Shown here: one piece after another, positions 17,855-28,547 of the stretch | How positions within the stretch are numbered: position 1 is the stretch's first letter | How the letters are laid out: each line of letters starts with the position of its first letter | NCBI RefSeq assembly: GCF_000802155.2 | Contig: NZ_JQGJ02000003.1 | Location: 372,001 to 436,000 of the forward strand | From: Pseudomonas frederiksbergensis | GTDB lineage: Bacteria > Pseudomonadota > Gammaproteobacteria > Pseudomonadales > Pseudomonadaceae | Direction: 5' to 3' | Length of the DNA stretch: 64,000 nucleotides | The notes under the pieces: model-generated | Databases searched by the model: none | Seen by the model: only the letters and a program-made list of their open reading frames with translations | Told to the model about the DNA's origin: nothing | Translations under genes and position numbers: made by a program

Positions 17855-19204
17855 ATGTTTGCTTTCTTTCGACCTGCCGCACATCAGGCAGCCCTGCCTG
17901 AAGAAAAAATAGACAGCACCTACCGACGCCTGCGCTGGCAGATCTTCGCCGGGATTTTCATCGGCTATGCCGGTTATTACCTGCTGCGCAAGAACTTCTC
18001 GCTGGCGATGCCGTATCTCATCGACGAGGGCTACACTCGTGGCCAGCTTGGCCTGGCCATGTCGGCCATCGCCATTGCCTATGGCTTGTCGAAATTCCTG
18101 ATGGGCCTGGTGTCCGACCGCTCCAACCCGCGCTATTTCCTACCGTTCGGCTTGCTGGTATCAGCCGGGGTGATGTTCATTTTCGGTTTCGCGCCCTGGG
18201 CAACCTCCAGTGTGACGATCATGTTCATTCTGCTGTTCATCAACGGCTGGGCCCAAGGCATGGGCTGGCCGCCAAGCGGACGGACCATGGTGCACTGGTG
18301 GTCGCAGAAGGAGCGCGGCGGCGTGGTATCGGTCTGGAACGTGGCGCACAACGTCGGAGGTGGCCTGATCGGTCCGCTGTTCCTGCTGGGGATGGCCTGG
18401 TTCAATGACTGGCACGCGGCATTCTATGTGCCCGCTACCGTGGCGCTCGCCGTTGCGGTGTTTGCCTTTGCGACCATGCGCGACACCCCGCAGTCGGTGG
18501 GCCTGCCACCGATCGAGAAGTACAAGGACGACTATCCGGAAGGCTACGACGCCAGTCACGAGAACGAATTCAGCGCCAAGGAAATCTTCGTCAAGTACGT
18601 GCTGCGCAACAAAATGCTCTGGTACATCGCCATGGCCAACGTCTTCGTCTACCTGCTGCGCTACGGCGTGCTGGACTGGGCCCCGACCTACCTCAAGGAA
18701 GCCAAGGGCTTCACGGTGGATAAAAGCTCCTGGGCCTACTTCTTCTACGAATGGGCGGGTATTCCGGGGACGCTGTTGTGCGGCTGGATGTCCGACAAGA
18801 TCTTCCGTGGCAACCGTGGCCTGACCGGCATGGTGTTCATGGCCCTGGTGACCGTGGCGACCTTGGTTTACTGGCTGAACCCGGCCGGCAACCCGACCGT
18901 CGACATGATTGCCCTGGTGTCCATCGGCTTCCTGATTTATGGCCCGGTGATGCTGATCGGCTTGCAGGCTCTGGAATTGGCGCCGAAAAAAGCCGCCGGT
19001 ACCGCCGCAGGCTTCACCGGCCTGTTCGGGTACCTGGGTGGCTCGGTCGCGGCCAGCGCCGCCATGGGCTACACCGTGGACCATTTTGGCTGGGACGGCG
19101 GTTTTGTGCTGCTGGTCGGTGCTTGCCTGCTGGCGATGGCGTTCCTTGCGCCAACGCTGTGGCACAAGCAGATCGCCAGTCAGAGCCGCGAAGCAGTCGC
19201 CTGA
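17855..19204 (+). CDS. glpT: Glycerol-3-phosphate transporter
   Basis: A 449-residue major facilitator of the organophosphate:phosphate antiporter family with twelve membrane segments. Family marks are [33 protein letters not shown] near the N-terminus and [20 protein letters not shown] in the centre. It exchanges external glycerol-3-phosphate for phosphate and is also the usual fosfomycin entry route. GGAGCTC precedes the ATG. Two GlpR-type operators lie upstream, so expression should follow glycerol-3-phosphate levels. Its last 25 bases overlap the convergent cyclotransferase gene. Confidence 0.95.
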   Translation: MFAFFRPAAHQAALPEEKIDSTYRRLRWQIFAGIFIGYAGYYLLRKNFSLAMPYLIDEGYTRGQLGLAMSAIAIAYGLSKFLMGLVSDRSNPRYFLPFGLLVSAGVMFIFGFAPWATSSVTIMFILLFINGWAQGMGWPPSGRTMVHWWSQKERGGVVSVWNVAHNVGGGLIGPLFLLGMAWFNDWHAAFYVPATVALAVAVFAFATMRDTPQSVGLPPIEKYKDDYPEGYDASHENEFSAKEIFVKYVLRNKMLWYIAMANVFVYLLRYGVLDWAPTYLKEAKGFTVDKSSWAYFFYEWAGIPGTLLCGWMSDKIFRGNRGLTGMVFMALVTVATLVYWLNPAGNPTVDMIALVSIGFLIYGPVMLIGLQALELAPKKAAGTAAGFTGLFGYLGGSVAASAAMGYTVDHFGWDGGFVLLVGACLLAMAFLAPTLWHKQIASQSREAVA

Positions 19205-19848
19205 TCCCCTATTGATCGGCAGCGCTTGAGCCGCGCCTCCAGATTCCGGTCTGGCATGGCGTGGCTGCGCAGGGCGTGGATGGTCTGCTCGACATAATCG
19301 CGAGTCGTGCCATAACGCCCGCAAGCGCTTTCGAACACCTGGCTCAGCACATGGTCCGGCAAGTTGCCGGCATAGCTGGGCAGGTGTCGCTCCAGCACGA
19401 AGCCCAGGGCCTGCACCCGATTGCCATCCTCGAGACGGCAACTGAGCCAGTGCGGGCGATAGGACGGGACCGGCATTTCGCGTTGCCACAGGGCAAACAG
19501 CGAGTCCTCGAGATTTTCCTCCGGCAACCGGTAGGCGAAACCGCTGCACGAACCGCCACGGTCCAATCCGAACACCAACCCGGGCAGCTCCGGAGTGCCG
19601 CGATGCTCATGGGACCACAGGTACAAGCCGCGATGGTAACCATGGACCCGGCCTCGCACCCGCTCCACCGCCGTGCATTCCGGACGCCAGATCAACGAAC
19701 CATAGGCGAACAGCCAGACCGGTCCGCCCTGATGAAGGCTCATGGTCGATCGCATCGAGGCGAGCAATTGTTCGCGGGTCAGCTGCGCACCCAGCTCGAG
19801 CCGGGGCGGGTACAGGGCGCAGGTTATGGCGGATTCGATAGCGGTCAT
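19180..19848 (-). CDS. ChaC-type gamma-glutamylcyclotransferase
   Basis: A 222-residue protein of the ChaC/glutathione-specific cyclotransferase family. [13 protein letters not shown] carries the family YGSL substrate loop, and LFALWQREM carries the probable catalytic glutamate. The reaction is cleavage of glutathione or gamma-glutamyl peptides to 5-oxoproline. ATG 19848 ([15 protein letters not shown]) is chosen over a TTG eight codons upstream. The gene ends 25 bases inside the convergent glpT. Confidence 0.88.
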   Translation of the reverse strand: MTAIESAITCALYPPRLELGAQLTREQLLASMRSTMSLHQGGPVWLFAYGSLIWRPECTAVERVRGRVHGYHRGLYLWSHEHRGTPELPGLVFGLDRGGSCSGFAYRLPEENLEDSLFALWQREMPVPSYRPHWLSCRLEDGNRVQALGFVLERHLPSYAGNLPDHVLSQVFESACGRYGTTRDYVEQTIHALRSHAMPDRNLEARLKRCRSIGDQATASRL

Positions 19849-20016
19849 GGCCGTTAGCGGTTGGCTTCTCAAAAATATGGGGACGCCAGGGTGTTGACGT
19901 TCGTGTGGAGCGAGGCAAGTTAAATGCCATCCCGACGCTATATACGTTATCGGTATCTGCCCGGCCGACTAAATACCGAAACGCAATATATGAAGTTATA
20001 TCGAGGGGACATGGCC

Positions 20017-20053
20017 TTTTGTCGCGAGGGGAGCTTGCGCCCTCGCCACAAGG
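20017..20053. repeat. REP-type palindrome
   Basis: A compact inverted repeat, TTGTCGCGAGGGG ... CCCTCGCCACAA, with the GCGAGGG core seen in the other REP copies. It follows the reductase gene stop and may act as its 3' mRNA end structure. Confidence 0.65.
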
Positions 20054-20075
20054 CATAACTCAAGGCTAGGTTGGC

Positions 20076-21047
20076 TCAAGCCCTTGGCGCATACGCAAAC
20101 ACGTCCGCGCGCATTTGATGGGCGTCCATGCCAGCTTCCACCAGCGCATCGAGTGTGGCGTAGATCATCGCCGGCGAGCCGCTGGCGTAGACGTGTACGC
20201 CGGAAAGATCGCTGAGGTCCTCGCATACCGCTTCGTGGAGCATCCCGCAACGCCCTTTCCAACCGCACAGGTCGCTGACGACCTTATGCAGGTACAGGTT
20301 CGGGAGTTCCTTCCACTCGTCCCAATGCTCGATCTCATAGAAGTCTTCGGGACGCCGCACGCCCCAATACAGATGCACCGGGTGCTTGAACCCCTGGGCG
20401 CGGCAGTGCTCGATCAGGCTGTGCATCTGGGCCATGCCGGTTCCGGCAGCGATGAGCACGAGCGGACCGTCGGGAAGCTCGGAAAGGTGAGTGTCGCCGA
20501 AGGGCATCTCGATGCGCACATTGGGGTTGCGCTGCAGTTGCTCCAGCAGCTTCTGTGCACTGCTTTCGCGCACCAAGACATGCAATTGCAGCTCGCGTCC
20601 GGAATGCGGCGCCGAAGCCAGGGAAAAAGCCGATTTCTCGCCGTTTTCCCGTTCGATCATCAGGTACTGCCCGGCGTGATAGCGCGGTGGCTTTCCCGCT
20701 GGCGCCCGCAGGCGCACTCGCCAGACATCGCCACCCACGTCGGCGCACTCGATGACCTGGCATGCCAGGTTGCGTACCGGCAGTTCGCCCGGCGCCAGCA
20801 CGCCATCCCACAACACCACGCAGTCCTCCAGCGGCTCGGCGATGCACGTAAAAATCTCGCCATGATCACGTATTTCACCGGCCTGCTCCACGCGACCTTC
20901 CACCAGCAACGCGCCACACACGTGGCAGTTGCCGTTGCGACAGCTCTGCGGGCAGTCGTAGCCCAGGCGCCGCGCGCCGTCGAGAATCCGCTCGGCCGGC
21001 TGTATCTCCAGCACCGCGCCGGAAGGCTGCAAGGTTACACGCATCAA
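20076..21047 (-). CDS. Ferredoxin-type NAD(P)H oxidoreductase (CDP-6-deoxy-delta-3,4-glucoseen reductase-like)
   Basis: A 323-residue electron transfer protein. The N-terminal plant-type [2Fe-2S] domain has ligands C36, C41, C44 and C68 ([14 protein letters not shown] ... FTC). A flavin-binding barrel with [11 protein letters not shown] follows, then an NAD-binding domain ([19 protein letters not shown]). It overlaps ubiD by four bases, so the two are translationally coupled. In E. coli ubiD is followed by the flavin reductase gene fre. Here the partner has an extra iron-sulfur domain, so supply of reduced flavin or electrons is a reasonable inference. The sugar-reductase name is by similarity only. 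Confidence 0.87.
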   Translation of the reverse strand: MMRVTLQPSGAVLEIQPAERILDGARRLGYDCPQSCRNGNCHVCGALLVEGRVEQAGEIRDHGEIFTCIAEPLEDCVVLWDGVLAPGELPVRNLACQVIECADVGGDVWRVRLRAPAGKPPRYHAGQYLMIERENGEKSAFSLASAPHSGRELQLHVLVRESSAQKLLEQLQRNPNVRIEMPFGDTHLSELPDGPLVLIAAGTGMAQMHSLIEHCRAQGFKHPVHLYWGVRRPEDFYEIEHWDEWKELPNLYLHKVVSDLCGWKGRCGMLHEAVCEDLSDLSGVHVYASGSPAMIYATLDALVEAGMDAHQMRADVFAYAPRA

Positions 21048-22510
21048 TCTATTCCTAACTGATTCCAGATGGCATCGATCCGTTGGGTAACGGCTTCATC
21101 CTTGACGATAACCCGGCCCCACTCACGGGTGGTCTCACCGGGCCACTTATGCGTGGCATCGAGCCCCATCTTCGACCCCAGGCCGGACACCGGCGAGGCG
21201 AAGTCGAGGTAGTCGATCGGCGTATTCTCGATCATTACCGTGTCACGCTTGGGGTCCATGCGCGTGGTGATGGCCCAGATCACGTCGTTCCAATCCCGTG
21301 CGTTGATATCGTCGTCAGTGACAATAACGAACTTGGTGTACATGAATTGTCGTAAAAACGACCAGACGCCCAGCATGACCCGCTTGGCATGCCCCGGATA
21401 CGACTTCTTCATGGTCACCACGGCCATGCGATAGGAGCAGCCTTCGGGTGGCAGATAGAAATCGGTGATCTCCGGAAACTGCTTTTGCAGGATCGGCACG
21501 AACACTTCGTTCAGCGCCACGCCGAGAATCGCCGGCTCATCAGGCGGACGACCGGTGTAGGTGCTGTGGTAGATCGGCTTGATCCGATGGGTGATGCGCT
21601 CGACGGTAAACACCGGGAAGCTGTCCACTTCGTTGTAGTAACCGGTGTGGTCACCGTACGGCCCTTCGTCGGCCATTTCGCCGGGGTGGATCACGCCTTC
21701 AAGGATGATCTCGGCGGTGGCCGGCACTTGCAGGTCGTTGCCGCGGCATTTCACCAGCTCGGTGCGATTGCCCCGCAGCAGGCCGGCGAAGGCATATTCG
21801 GAGAGGCTGTCGGGCACGGGCGTGACAGCACCGAGGATGGTCGCCGGGTCCGCGCCCAGGGCCACCGACACCGGGAATGGCTGGCCGGGATGTTTCTCAC
21901 ACCACTCACGGTAATCCAGCGCGCCGCCGCGATGGCTCAGCCAGCGCATGATGACCTTGTTGCGACCAATCACCTGCTGGCGATAGATGCCCAGGTTCTG
22001 GCGGTCCTTGTTCGGCCCCTTGGTGACGGTCAGGCCCCAAGTGATCAGCGGCCCCACATCGCCCGGCCAGCAGGTCTGCACCGGAAGCATGGCCAGGTCG
22101 ACATCGTCGCCCTCGATCACCACTTCCTGGCAGATAGCGTCCTTGACGACTTTCGGCGCCATGGAAATGATCTTGCGGAAAATCGGCAGCTTGGACCAGG
22201 CGTCCTTCAGGCCTTTCGGCGGCTCGGGTTCCTTGAGGAACGCCAGCAGCTTGCCGATCTCGCGCAGTTCGCTGACGGCCTCGGCGCCCATGCCCAGGGC
22301 CACGCGCTCCGGTGTGCCGAACAGGTTGCCCAGCACCGGAATGTCATAACCCGTGGGGTTTTCGAACAACAGCGCCGGGCCTTTTGCGCGCAGGGTGCGG
22401 TCGCAGACCTCGGTCATTTCCAGGACGGGTGACACTGGCACCTGGATGCGCTTGAGTTCGCCGCGCTGTTCCAGCCCGCTGATAAAGTCGCGCAAGTCGC
22501 GATACTGCAT
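21044..22510 (-). CDS. ubiD: 4-hydroxy-3-polyprenylbenzoate decarboxylase
   Basis: A 488-residue prenylated-FMN-dependent decarboxylase of ubiquinone synthesis. Recognisable parts are [20 protein letters not shown] at the N-terminus, [19 protein letters not shown] in the cofactor region, and an [11 protein letters not shown] segment with the catalytic glutamate. It needs the UbiX flavin prenyltransferase, encoded elsewhere. ATG 22510 is chosen over a longer in-frame reading; GAGG lies seven bases upstream. The downstream reductase overlaps by four bases. Confidence 0.94.
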   Translation of the reverse strand: MQYRDLRDFISGLEQRGELKRIQVPVSPVLEMTEVCDRTLRAKGPALLFENPTGYDIPVLGNLFGTPERVALGMGAEAVSELREIGKLLAFLKEPEPPKGLKDAWSKLPIFRKIISMAPKVVKDAICQEVVIEGDDVDLAMLPVQTCWPGDVGPLITWGLTVTKGPNKDRQNLGIYRQQVIGRNKVIMRWLSHRGGALDYREWCEKHPGQPFPVSVALGADPATILGAVTPVPDSLSEYAFAGLLRGNRTELVKCRGNDLQVPATAEIILEGVIHPGEMADEGPYGDHTGYYNEVDSFPVFTVERITHRIKPIYHSTYTGRPPDEPAILGVALNEVFVPILQKQFPEITDFYLPPEGCSYRMAVVTMKKSYPGHAKRVMLGVWSFLRQFMYTKFVIVTDDDINARDWNDVIWAITTRMDPKRDTVMIENTPIDYLDFASPVSGLGSKMGLDATHKWPGETTREWGRVIVKDEAVTQRIDAIWNQLGID

Positions 22511-22588
22511 GCAAAGCCTCATGGTGTCCGTGGCGTTCGGGGGCCCGAGTTTAACGCCGCCCGTTCGCAATAGTGAATGCACGGACAG

Positions 22589-22612
22589 CAAAAAGCCGGG
22601 TTTCCCCGGCTC
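22589..22612 (-). terminator. Rho-independent terminator of rho
   Basis: On the minus strand AGCCGGGG-AAA-CCCGGCT is followed by TTTTTG, directly after the rho stop codon. Confidence 0.85.
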
Positions 22613-22629
22613 TTGCTGGCCTGCTCGAT

Positions 22630-23889
<1,260 letters not shown>

Positions 23890-24085
23890 ATAGGAATGAC
23901 GTAATCATTTATGGAGGGGGGAAATTAAGCTTTTGGCTTAATGAGGCCGCGCCGCGGAGAAGGCGACAGGATCGCGTACTTATTCGAAAGGAGAGCGTCG
24001 GCGACGGCTTGCAGGGGGCAATGGAGAAACCAGTGCGGGGCCGAATGTAACACCTCGATTTGCGAGCGTCTAGCCCCGAACAACG

Positions 24086-24113
24086 AAAAAGCCCCGCGAT
24101 TTGCGGGGCTTTT
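24086..24113 (-). terminator. Rho-independent terminator of trxA
   Basis: AAAAGCCCCGC-AAAT-GCGGGGCTTTTT on the minus strand, a strong GC stem with T-tract 18 bases after the trxA stop. Confidence 0.92.
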
Positions 24114-24130
24114 GGCAGGACATTCGACGC

Positions 24131-24460
24131 TTAGATGTTGGCGTCGAGGAATGCCGCCAGTTGCGATTTCGACAGCGCGCCCACCTTGGTGGCTTCGACG
24201 TTGCCGTTCTTGAACAGCATCAGCGTAGGAATACCGCGCACGCCGTGCTTGGCCGGGGTTTCCTGGTTTTCGTCGATGTTCAGCTTGGCAACGGTCAGCT
24301 TGCCCTTGTAGGTCTCGGCAATCTCGTCCAGGACCGGAGCGATCATTTTGCATGGACCGCACCACTCAGCCCAATAGTCGACCAGTACCGCGCCTTCGGC
24401 CTTGAGTACGTCAGCTTCGAAGCTAGCGTCGCTAACGTGTTTGATCAGATCGCTGCTCAT
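24131..24460 (-). CDS. trxA: Thioredoxin 1
   Basis: A 109-residue thioredoxin with the active-site [11 protein letters not shown] (C34, C37), the conserved [11 protein letters not shown] cis-proline loop and the usual family length. It reduces cytoplasmic disulfides. ATG 24460 has a GGAG site directly upstream. It precedes rho in the same direction but is separated by a strong terminator, so they are separate units. Confidence 0.98.
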   Translation of the reverse strand: MSSDLIKHVSDASFEADVLKAEGAVLVDYWAEWCGPCKMIAPVLDEIAETYKGKLTVAKLNIDENQETPAKHGVRGIPTLMLFKNGNVEATKVGALSKSQLAAFLDANI

Positions 24461-24581
24461 GGAAATCTCCGGGGTAATCAGCAAAAAAACGTGGCCCATC
24501 ATAACGACCCTTCCCGGGTTCAGGAAGCCGCAGTTGATTGAGTCTCGCTATAGCTGCCGACGGGTTTGCGTATGGCTCGGA

Positions 24582-25289
24582 TCACGAAGCGGTCGGAGCA
24601 ATAAACGAAATACCCGTGCGCAACGCAGCATTACGTACATGTTCCTGCATGGTTTTTTGCGCTGAAACCGATGCACGACGGGCCAGGGCGCGAAGAATCT
24701 TGCGGTGTTCCTGCCAGGTTTCCATTGCCCGCTCCGCCCTGATGAACGGTAGTTTCTGGCTCTCGAGGAAGATCTCGGCGCTGGCGGTGAGGATGCTCAG
24801 CATCGCCTGGTTGCCGCTGGCCAGCAGGATGCGCCGATGGAATTCGAAATCCAGTTGCGCCGCAGCGTCGAAATCCCCGGCCTTCAATTCCCGGCGCATG
24901 GCCTCGACGTTGTCCTCCAGCGCATCGAGCTCATCGGCACTCAACGTCACGGCTGCCAATCCGGCTGCGAAACCTTCGAGGGCATAGCGCAGCTGAAAGA
25001 TATCCACAGGCGAGGCCTGGGCGGCGAAAGGCCAACCCGGTGTCGAGTCGTGACCTGCGGCTTGCGCCGGGGCCTGCACAAAAACGCCCCGGCCCGGCTG
25101 TACGCTGATCATTCCCAGGGCGCTCAACGACGAAAGCGCTTCGCGCAGGGACGCCCGGCTAACCCCCAGTTGCAAGGCCAGGTCCCGTTGCGAGGGCAGT
25201 GCATCGCCCGGGCCGAAGCCTTCGTCGGCGATCAGTTTGCGGATGGCTTGCAGCGCCACCTCAGGAACGGCACGAGCGATGGAATTCAT
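24582..25289 (-). CDS. FadR-subfamily GntR transcriptional regulator
   Basis: A 235-residue regulator with an N-terminal winged helix (IARAVPEVALQAIRKLIADE, then LPSQRDLALQLGVSRASLREAL) and a C-terminal FCD ligand-binding domain (about 85-220) with the DAAAQLDFEFHRRILLASGN metal/ligand histidine segment. It is divergent from a four-gene amino-acid ABC operon, which it probably controls in response to the transported amino acid or a metabolite. ATG 25289 follows a GGAAA site. Confidence 0.9.
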   Translation of the reverse strand: MNSIARAVPEVALQAIRKLIADEGFGPGDALPSQRDLALQLGVSRASLREALSSLSALGMISVQPGRGVFVQAPAQAAGHDSTPGWPFAAQASPVDIFQLRYALEGFAAGLAAVTLSADELDALEDNVEAMRRELKAGDFDAAAQLDFEFHRRILLASGNQAMLSILTASAEIFLESQKLPFIRAERAMETWQEHRKILRALARRASVSAQKTMQEHVRNAALRTGISFIAPTAS

Positions 25290-25544
25290 GATTTTCCAGA
25301 CAAACCGGGCAAATGAGCGGCTAGTTGTAAAGCTATTCGCCGCGCCCGGCAAGTCGTGCCCCAGCAGGGTTCGGCGCCCAATGCCGACGCTCGATAAAGG
25401 TGCGAAACGCTGCGCAACTGTTCAGACCAGTCAGACCGAACGGCGCCTGCAAAACCGTGGCTTTGGCGGATCAAGCGGGAGTTTGGCATGCCCTGTGCTC
25501 TGCCCAATTGCAGAAACCTCACCATCGACCGCGGAGATTCACCC

Positions 25545-26330
25545 ATGATCCAGCGTTGCAGCGTCCTGCTCACTGCCCTGTTTGCCAGTTTGATGCTTTG
25601 CCAATTGCCCGCCCACGCCGATGGCCTGGAGGATGTGGTCAAGCGCGGCACGCTCAAGGTCGCCGTGCCCCAGGATTTCCCGCCGTTCGGCTCGGTCGGC
25701 CCGGACATGAAGCCGCGCGGCCTGGATATCGACACGGCGAAGCTGCTGGCCGACCAGCTCAAGGTCAAGCTGGAACTGACGCCAGTCAACAGCACCAACC
25801 GCATCCCTTTCCTGACCACCGGCAAGGTCGACCTGGTGATTTCCAGCCTGGGCAAGAACCCGGAGCGGGAAAAGGTCATCGACTTTTCCAGCGCCTACGC
25901 GCCGTTCTACCTGGCCGTATTCGGCCCGCCCGATGCCGCCATCAACAACCTGGACGACCTCAAGGGCAAGACCATCAGTGTCACTCGTGGCGCCATCGAA
26001 GACATCGAGCTGACCAAGGTCGCCCCCGAAGGCACCACCATCAAGCGCTTCGAAGACAACAACTCGACCATCGCCGCCTACCTGGCCGGCCAGGTTGACC
26101 TGATCGCCAGCGGCAACGTGGTGATGGTCGCCATCAGCGAACGCAACCCCAAGCGCGTCCCGGCATTGAAAGTGAAACTCAAGGATTCGCCGGTGTACGT
26201 GGGCGTCAACAAGAACGAGCCGGCATTGCTGGACAAGGTCAACCAGATCCTTGCCACCGCCAAGACCGACGGCAGCCTGGAGAAAAACTCCCAGACCTGG
26301 CTCAAGCAACCGCTGCCGGCCGATCTCTGA
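25545..26330 (+). CDS. Amino-acid ABC transporter substrate-binding protein
   Basis: A 261-residue family 3 extracellular binding protein. The signal peptide MIQRCSVLLTALFASLMLCQ ends in AHA near residue 25, and the mature part starts DGLEDVVKRGTLKVAVPQDFPPF. The NSTNRIPFLTTGKVDLVISSL segment is the polar amino-acid binding signature. Start ATG 25545 follows GCGGAG. It is the first gene of the transporter operon; which amino acid is bound cannot be read reliably from sequence. Confidence 0.92.
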   Translation: MIQRCSVLLTALFASLMLCQLPAHADGLEDVVKRGTLKVAVPQDFPPFGSVGPDMKPRGLDIDTAKLLADQLKVKLELTPVNSTNRIPFLTTGKVDLVISSLGKNPEREKVIDFSSAYAPFYLAVFGPPDAAINNLDDLKGKTISVTRGAIEDIELTKVAPEGTTIKRFEDNNSTIAAYLAGQVDLIASGNVVMVAISERNPKRVPALKVKLKDSPVYVGVNKNEPALLDKVNQILATAKTDGSLEKNSQTWLKQPLPADL

Positions 26331-26351
26331 CCGTCGCTTGAGAGGCTGAGC

Positions 26352-27020
26352 ATGGCTTATCAGTTCGATTTCCTACCGGTGGTGCAAAACACCGAACTGC
26401 TGTTGCGCGGTGCACTGTTCACCTTGGAACTGACAGCCATCGGTGCGTTGCTCGGGGTTGGCCTGGGCATCGTCGGGGCGGTGGTGCGGGCTTGGAATAT
26501 CCGTCCGTTCGCCCCGATTTTTGGCGTGTATGTGGAATTGATCCGCAATACGCCGTTCCTGGTGCAGTTGTTCTTCATCTTCTTCGGCTTGCCGTCCCTG
26601 GGCCTGCAGATTTCCGAGTGGCAGGCGGCGGTGCTGGCCATGGTGATCAACCTCGGCGCCTATTCCACCGAGATCATCCGCGCCGGCATCCAGGCGATCC
26701 CGCGAGGGCAACTGGAAGCCGCCGCGGCCTTGGCGATGAGTCGCTTCGAGGCCTTCCGCCATGTGGTGCTGCTACCGGCGCTGGGCAAGGTCTGGCCGGC
26801 CTTGAGCAGCCAGATCATCATCGTGATGCTCGGCTCGGCGGTCTGCTCCCAGATCGCCACCGAAGAACTGAGCTTCGCAGCCAACTTCATCCAATCGCGC
26901 AACTTCCGCGCCTTTGAAACCTACGCACTGACGACGCTGATCTACCTGTGCATGGCGCTGTTGATCCGCCAGTTCCTGAATTGGATCGGGCGTCGCTACA
27001 TTGCCAGGAGCAGCCAATGA
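26352..27020 (+). CDS. Amino-acid ABC transporter permease (HisM-type)
   Basis: A 222-residue inner-membrane permease of the polar amino-acid family with about five membrane segments. It has the NTPFLVQLFFIFFGLPSLG segment and the EAAAALAMSRFEAFRHVVLLP loop that docks on the ATPase. It begins 21 bases after the binding protein gene, and its stop overlaps the next permease start (ATGA). Confidence 0.93.
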   Translation: MAYQFDFLPVVQNTELLLRGALFTLELTAIGALLGVGLGIVGAVVRAWNIRPFAPIFGVYVELIRNTPFLVQLFFIFFGLPSLGLQISEWQAAVLAMVINLGAYSTEIIRAGIQAIPRGQLEAAAALAMSRFEAFRHVVLLPALGKVWPALSSQIIIVMLGSAVCSQIATEELSFAANFIQSRNFRAFETYALTTLIYLCMALLIRQFLNWIGRRYIARSSQ

Positions 27021-27667
27021 GCGATTTCACTTTCTGGGACGTGGTGCGCAACCTGCTCACCGGCCTGCAATGGACCCTGGCGCTGTCGCTGGTGGCGTTT
27101 ATCGGCGGCGGTGTGATCGGCTTGCTGGTGATGGTCCTGCGCATTTCCAAAAACGCCCTGCCCCGCAACATCGCCCGCACCTACATCGAACTGTTCCAAG
27201 GCACGCCGCTGTTGATGCAACTGTTCCTGGTGTTTTTCGGCGTAGCCCTGGCCGGGATTGAGATCTCACCCTGGATGGCGGCGGCGATTGCCCTGACGCT
27301 GTTCACCAGCGCGTATCTCGCGGAGATCTGGCGCGGTTGTGTCGACTCGATTTCCAATGGCCAGTGGGAAGCCTCCGCGAGCCTGGCCCTCAACCCCCTG
27401 GAACAATTGCGCTACGTGATCCTGCCCCAGGCCCTGCGCATTGCCGTGGCGCCGACGGTTGGCTTCTCCGTGCAGGTGGTCAAGGGCACGGCCGTCACGT
27501 CGATCATCGGCTTTACCGAACTGACCAAGACCGGCGGCATGCTCGCCAACGCCACGTTCGAGCCGTTCATGGTCTATGGCCTGGTCGCCCTCGGTTACTT
27601 CTTGCTCTGCTACCCCTTGTCCCTCAGCGCGCGCTACCTGGAAAGGAGACTGCATGCCTCTGCTTAG
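27017..27667 (+). CDS. Amino-acid ABC transporter permease (HisQ-type)
   Basis: A 216-residue second permease of the heterodimeric membrane channel. It has the family segment ELFQGTPLLMQLFLVFFG and the ATPase-docking loop EASASLALNPLEQLRYVILP. ATG 27017 overlaps the stop of the first permease by four bases, and its own end overlaps the ATPase gene by 14 bases, so the operon is translationally coupled. Confidence 0.93.
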   Translation: MSDFTFWDVVRNLLTGLQWTLALSLVAFIGGGVIGLLVMVLRISKNALPRNIARTYIELFQGTPLLMQLFLVFFGVALAGIEISPWMAAAIALTLFTSAYLAEIWRGCVDSISNGQWEASASLALNPLEQLRYVILPQALRIAVAPTVGFSVQVVKGTAVTSIIGFTELTKTGGMLANATFEPFMVYGLVALGYFLLCYPLSLSARYLERRLHASA

Positions 27668-28388
27668 AATTTCCGCCCTGCATAAATACTACGGCGATCA
27701 TCATGTGCTCAAAGGCATTGACCTGAGCGTCGAGGAAGGCCAGGTCGTCGCGATCATCGGCCGCAGCGGCTCGGGCAAGTCCACCTTGCTGCGCACGCTC
27801 AATGGCCTGGAGTCGATCAACGATGGCGTGATCGAAGTCGATGGCGAATACCTCGATGCCGCCCGCGCCGACCTGCGCAGCCTGCGGCAGAAAGTCGGGA
27901 TGGTGTTCCAGCAGTTCAACCTGTTCCCACACCTGACGGTGGGCGAGAACGTGATGCTCGCACCGCAGGTGGTACAAAAAGTCCCCAAGGCCAAGGCGGC
28001 CGAACTGGCGCGGCAGATGTTGGAGCGGGTTGGGCTTGGCGAAAAATTCGACGCCTTCCCTGACCGTCTGTCCGGTGGTCAACAGCAACGGGTGGCGATT
28101 GCCCGCGCCTTGGCGATGTCGCCCAAAGTGCTGCTGTGCGATGAAATCACCTCGGCGCTGGACCCGGAGCTGGTCAACGAAGTGCTCAGCGTAGTGCGGC
28201 AACTGGCCAAGGAAGGCATGACACTGATCATGGTCACCCACGAAATGCGTTTCGCCCGGGAAGTGGGCGACAAACTGGTGTTCATGCACCAGGGCAAGGT
28301 GCACGAGGTGGGTGATCCGAAGGTGCTGTTTGCCGATCCGCAGACAGCGGAGCTGGCCAACTTCATCGGTACGGTCGAGCCTGCCTGA
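27654..28388 (+). CDS. Amino-acid ABC transporter ATP-binding protein
   Basis: A 244-residue ATPase: Walker A IGRSGSGKST (near residue 36-45), Q-loop QQFN, signature LSGGQQQRVAIARAL, Walker B VLLCDEITSALD and H-loop VTHEM are all intact. A GAAAGGAG site lies just before ATG 27654, within the end of the permease gene. It closes the transporter operon; a REP palindrome follows 25 bases after the stop. Confidence 0.95.
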   Translation: MPLLRISALHKYYGDHHVLKGIDLSVEEGQVVAIIGRSGSGKSTLLRTLNGLESINDGVIEVDGEYLDAARADLRSLRQKVGMVFQQFNLFPHLTVGENVMLAPQVVQKVPKAKAAELARQMLERVGLGEKFDAFPDRLSGGQQQRVAIARALAMSPKVLLCDEITSALDPELVNEVLSVVRQLAKEGMTLIMVTHEMRFAREVGDKLVFMHQGKVHEVGDPKVLFADPQTAELANFIGTVEPA

Positions 28389-28412
28389 TTTTTGCTGCAG
28401 GAGAAAAACCCT

Positions 28413-28440
28413 GTGGCGAGGGGATTTATCCCCTCGCCAC
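28413..28440. repeat. REP-type perfect palindrome
   Basis: A 28-base perfect palindrome with arms GTGGCGAGGGGA / TCCCCTCGCCAC around TTTA, between the ABC operon and ppx. It could serve as the 3' end structure of the operon mRNA. Confidence 0.8.
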
Positions 28441-28547
28441 AAAGGCACCCTGCAGACTGCTCTGGCTCAAGGGTTTGGCTCAGGTGCGTTGGCGTAAGCG
28501 GTCGATCGTGGCAGGATGGCAAGGTTATCGACCGAGACTTTCTGACC

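Noticed and set aside
22511..22591. N-terminal extension of ubiD by 27 codons
   Set aside because: The family begins MQYRDLRDF at 22510, with GAGG placed just upstream.
28392..28547. Upstream extension of ppx through the REP palindrome
   Set aside because: The extension translates the palindrome and lacks family similarity; ATG 28548 fits known exopolyphosphatases.
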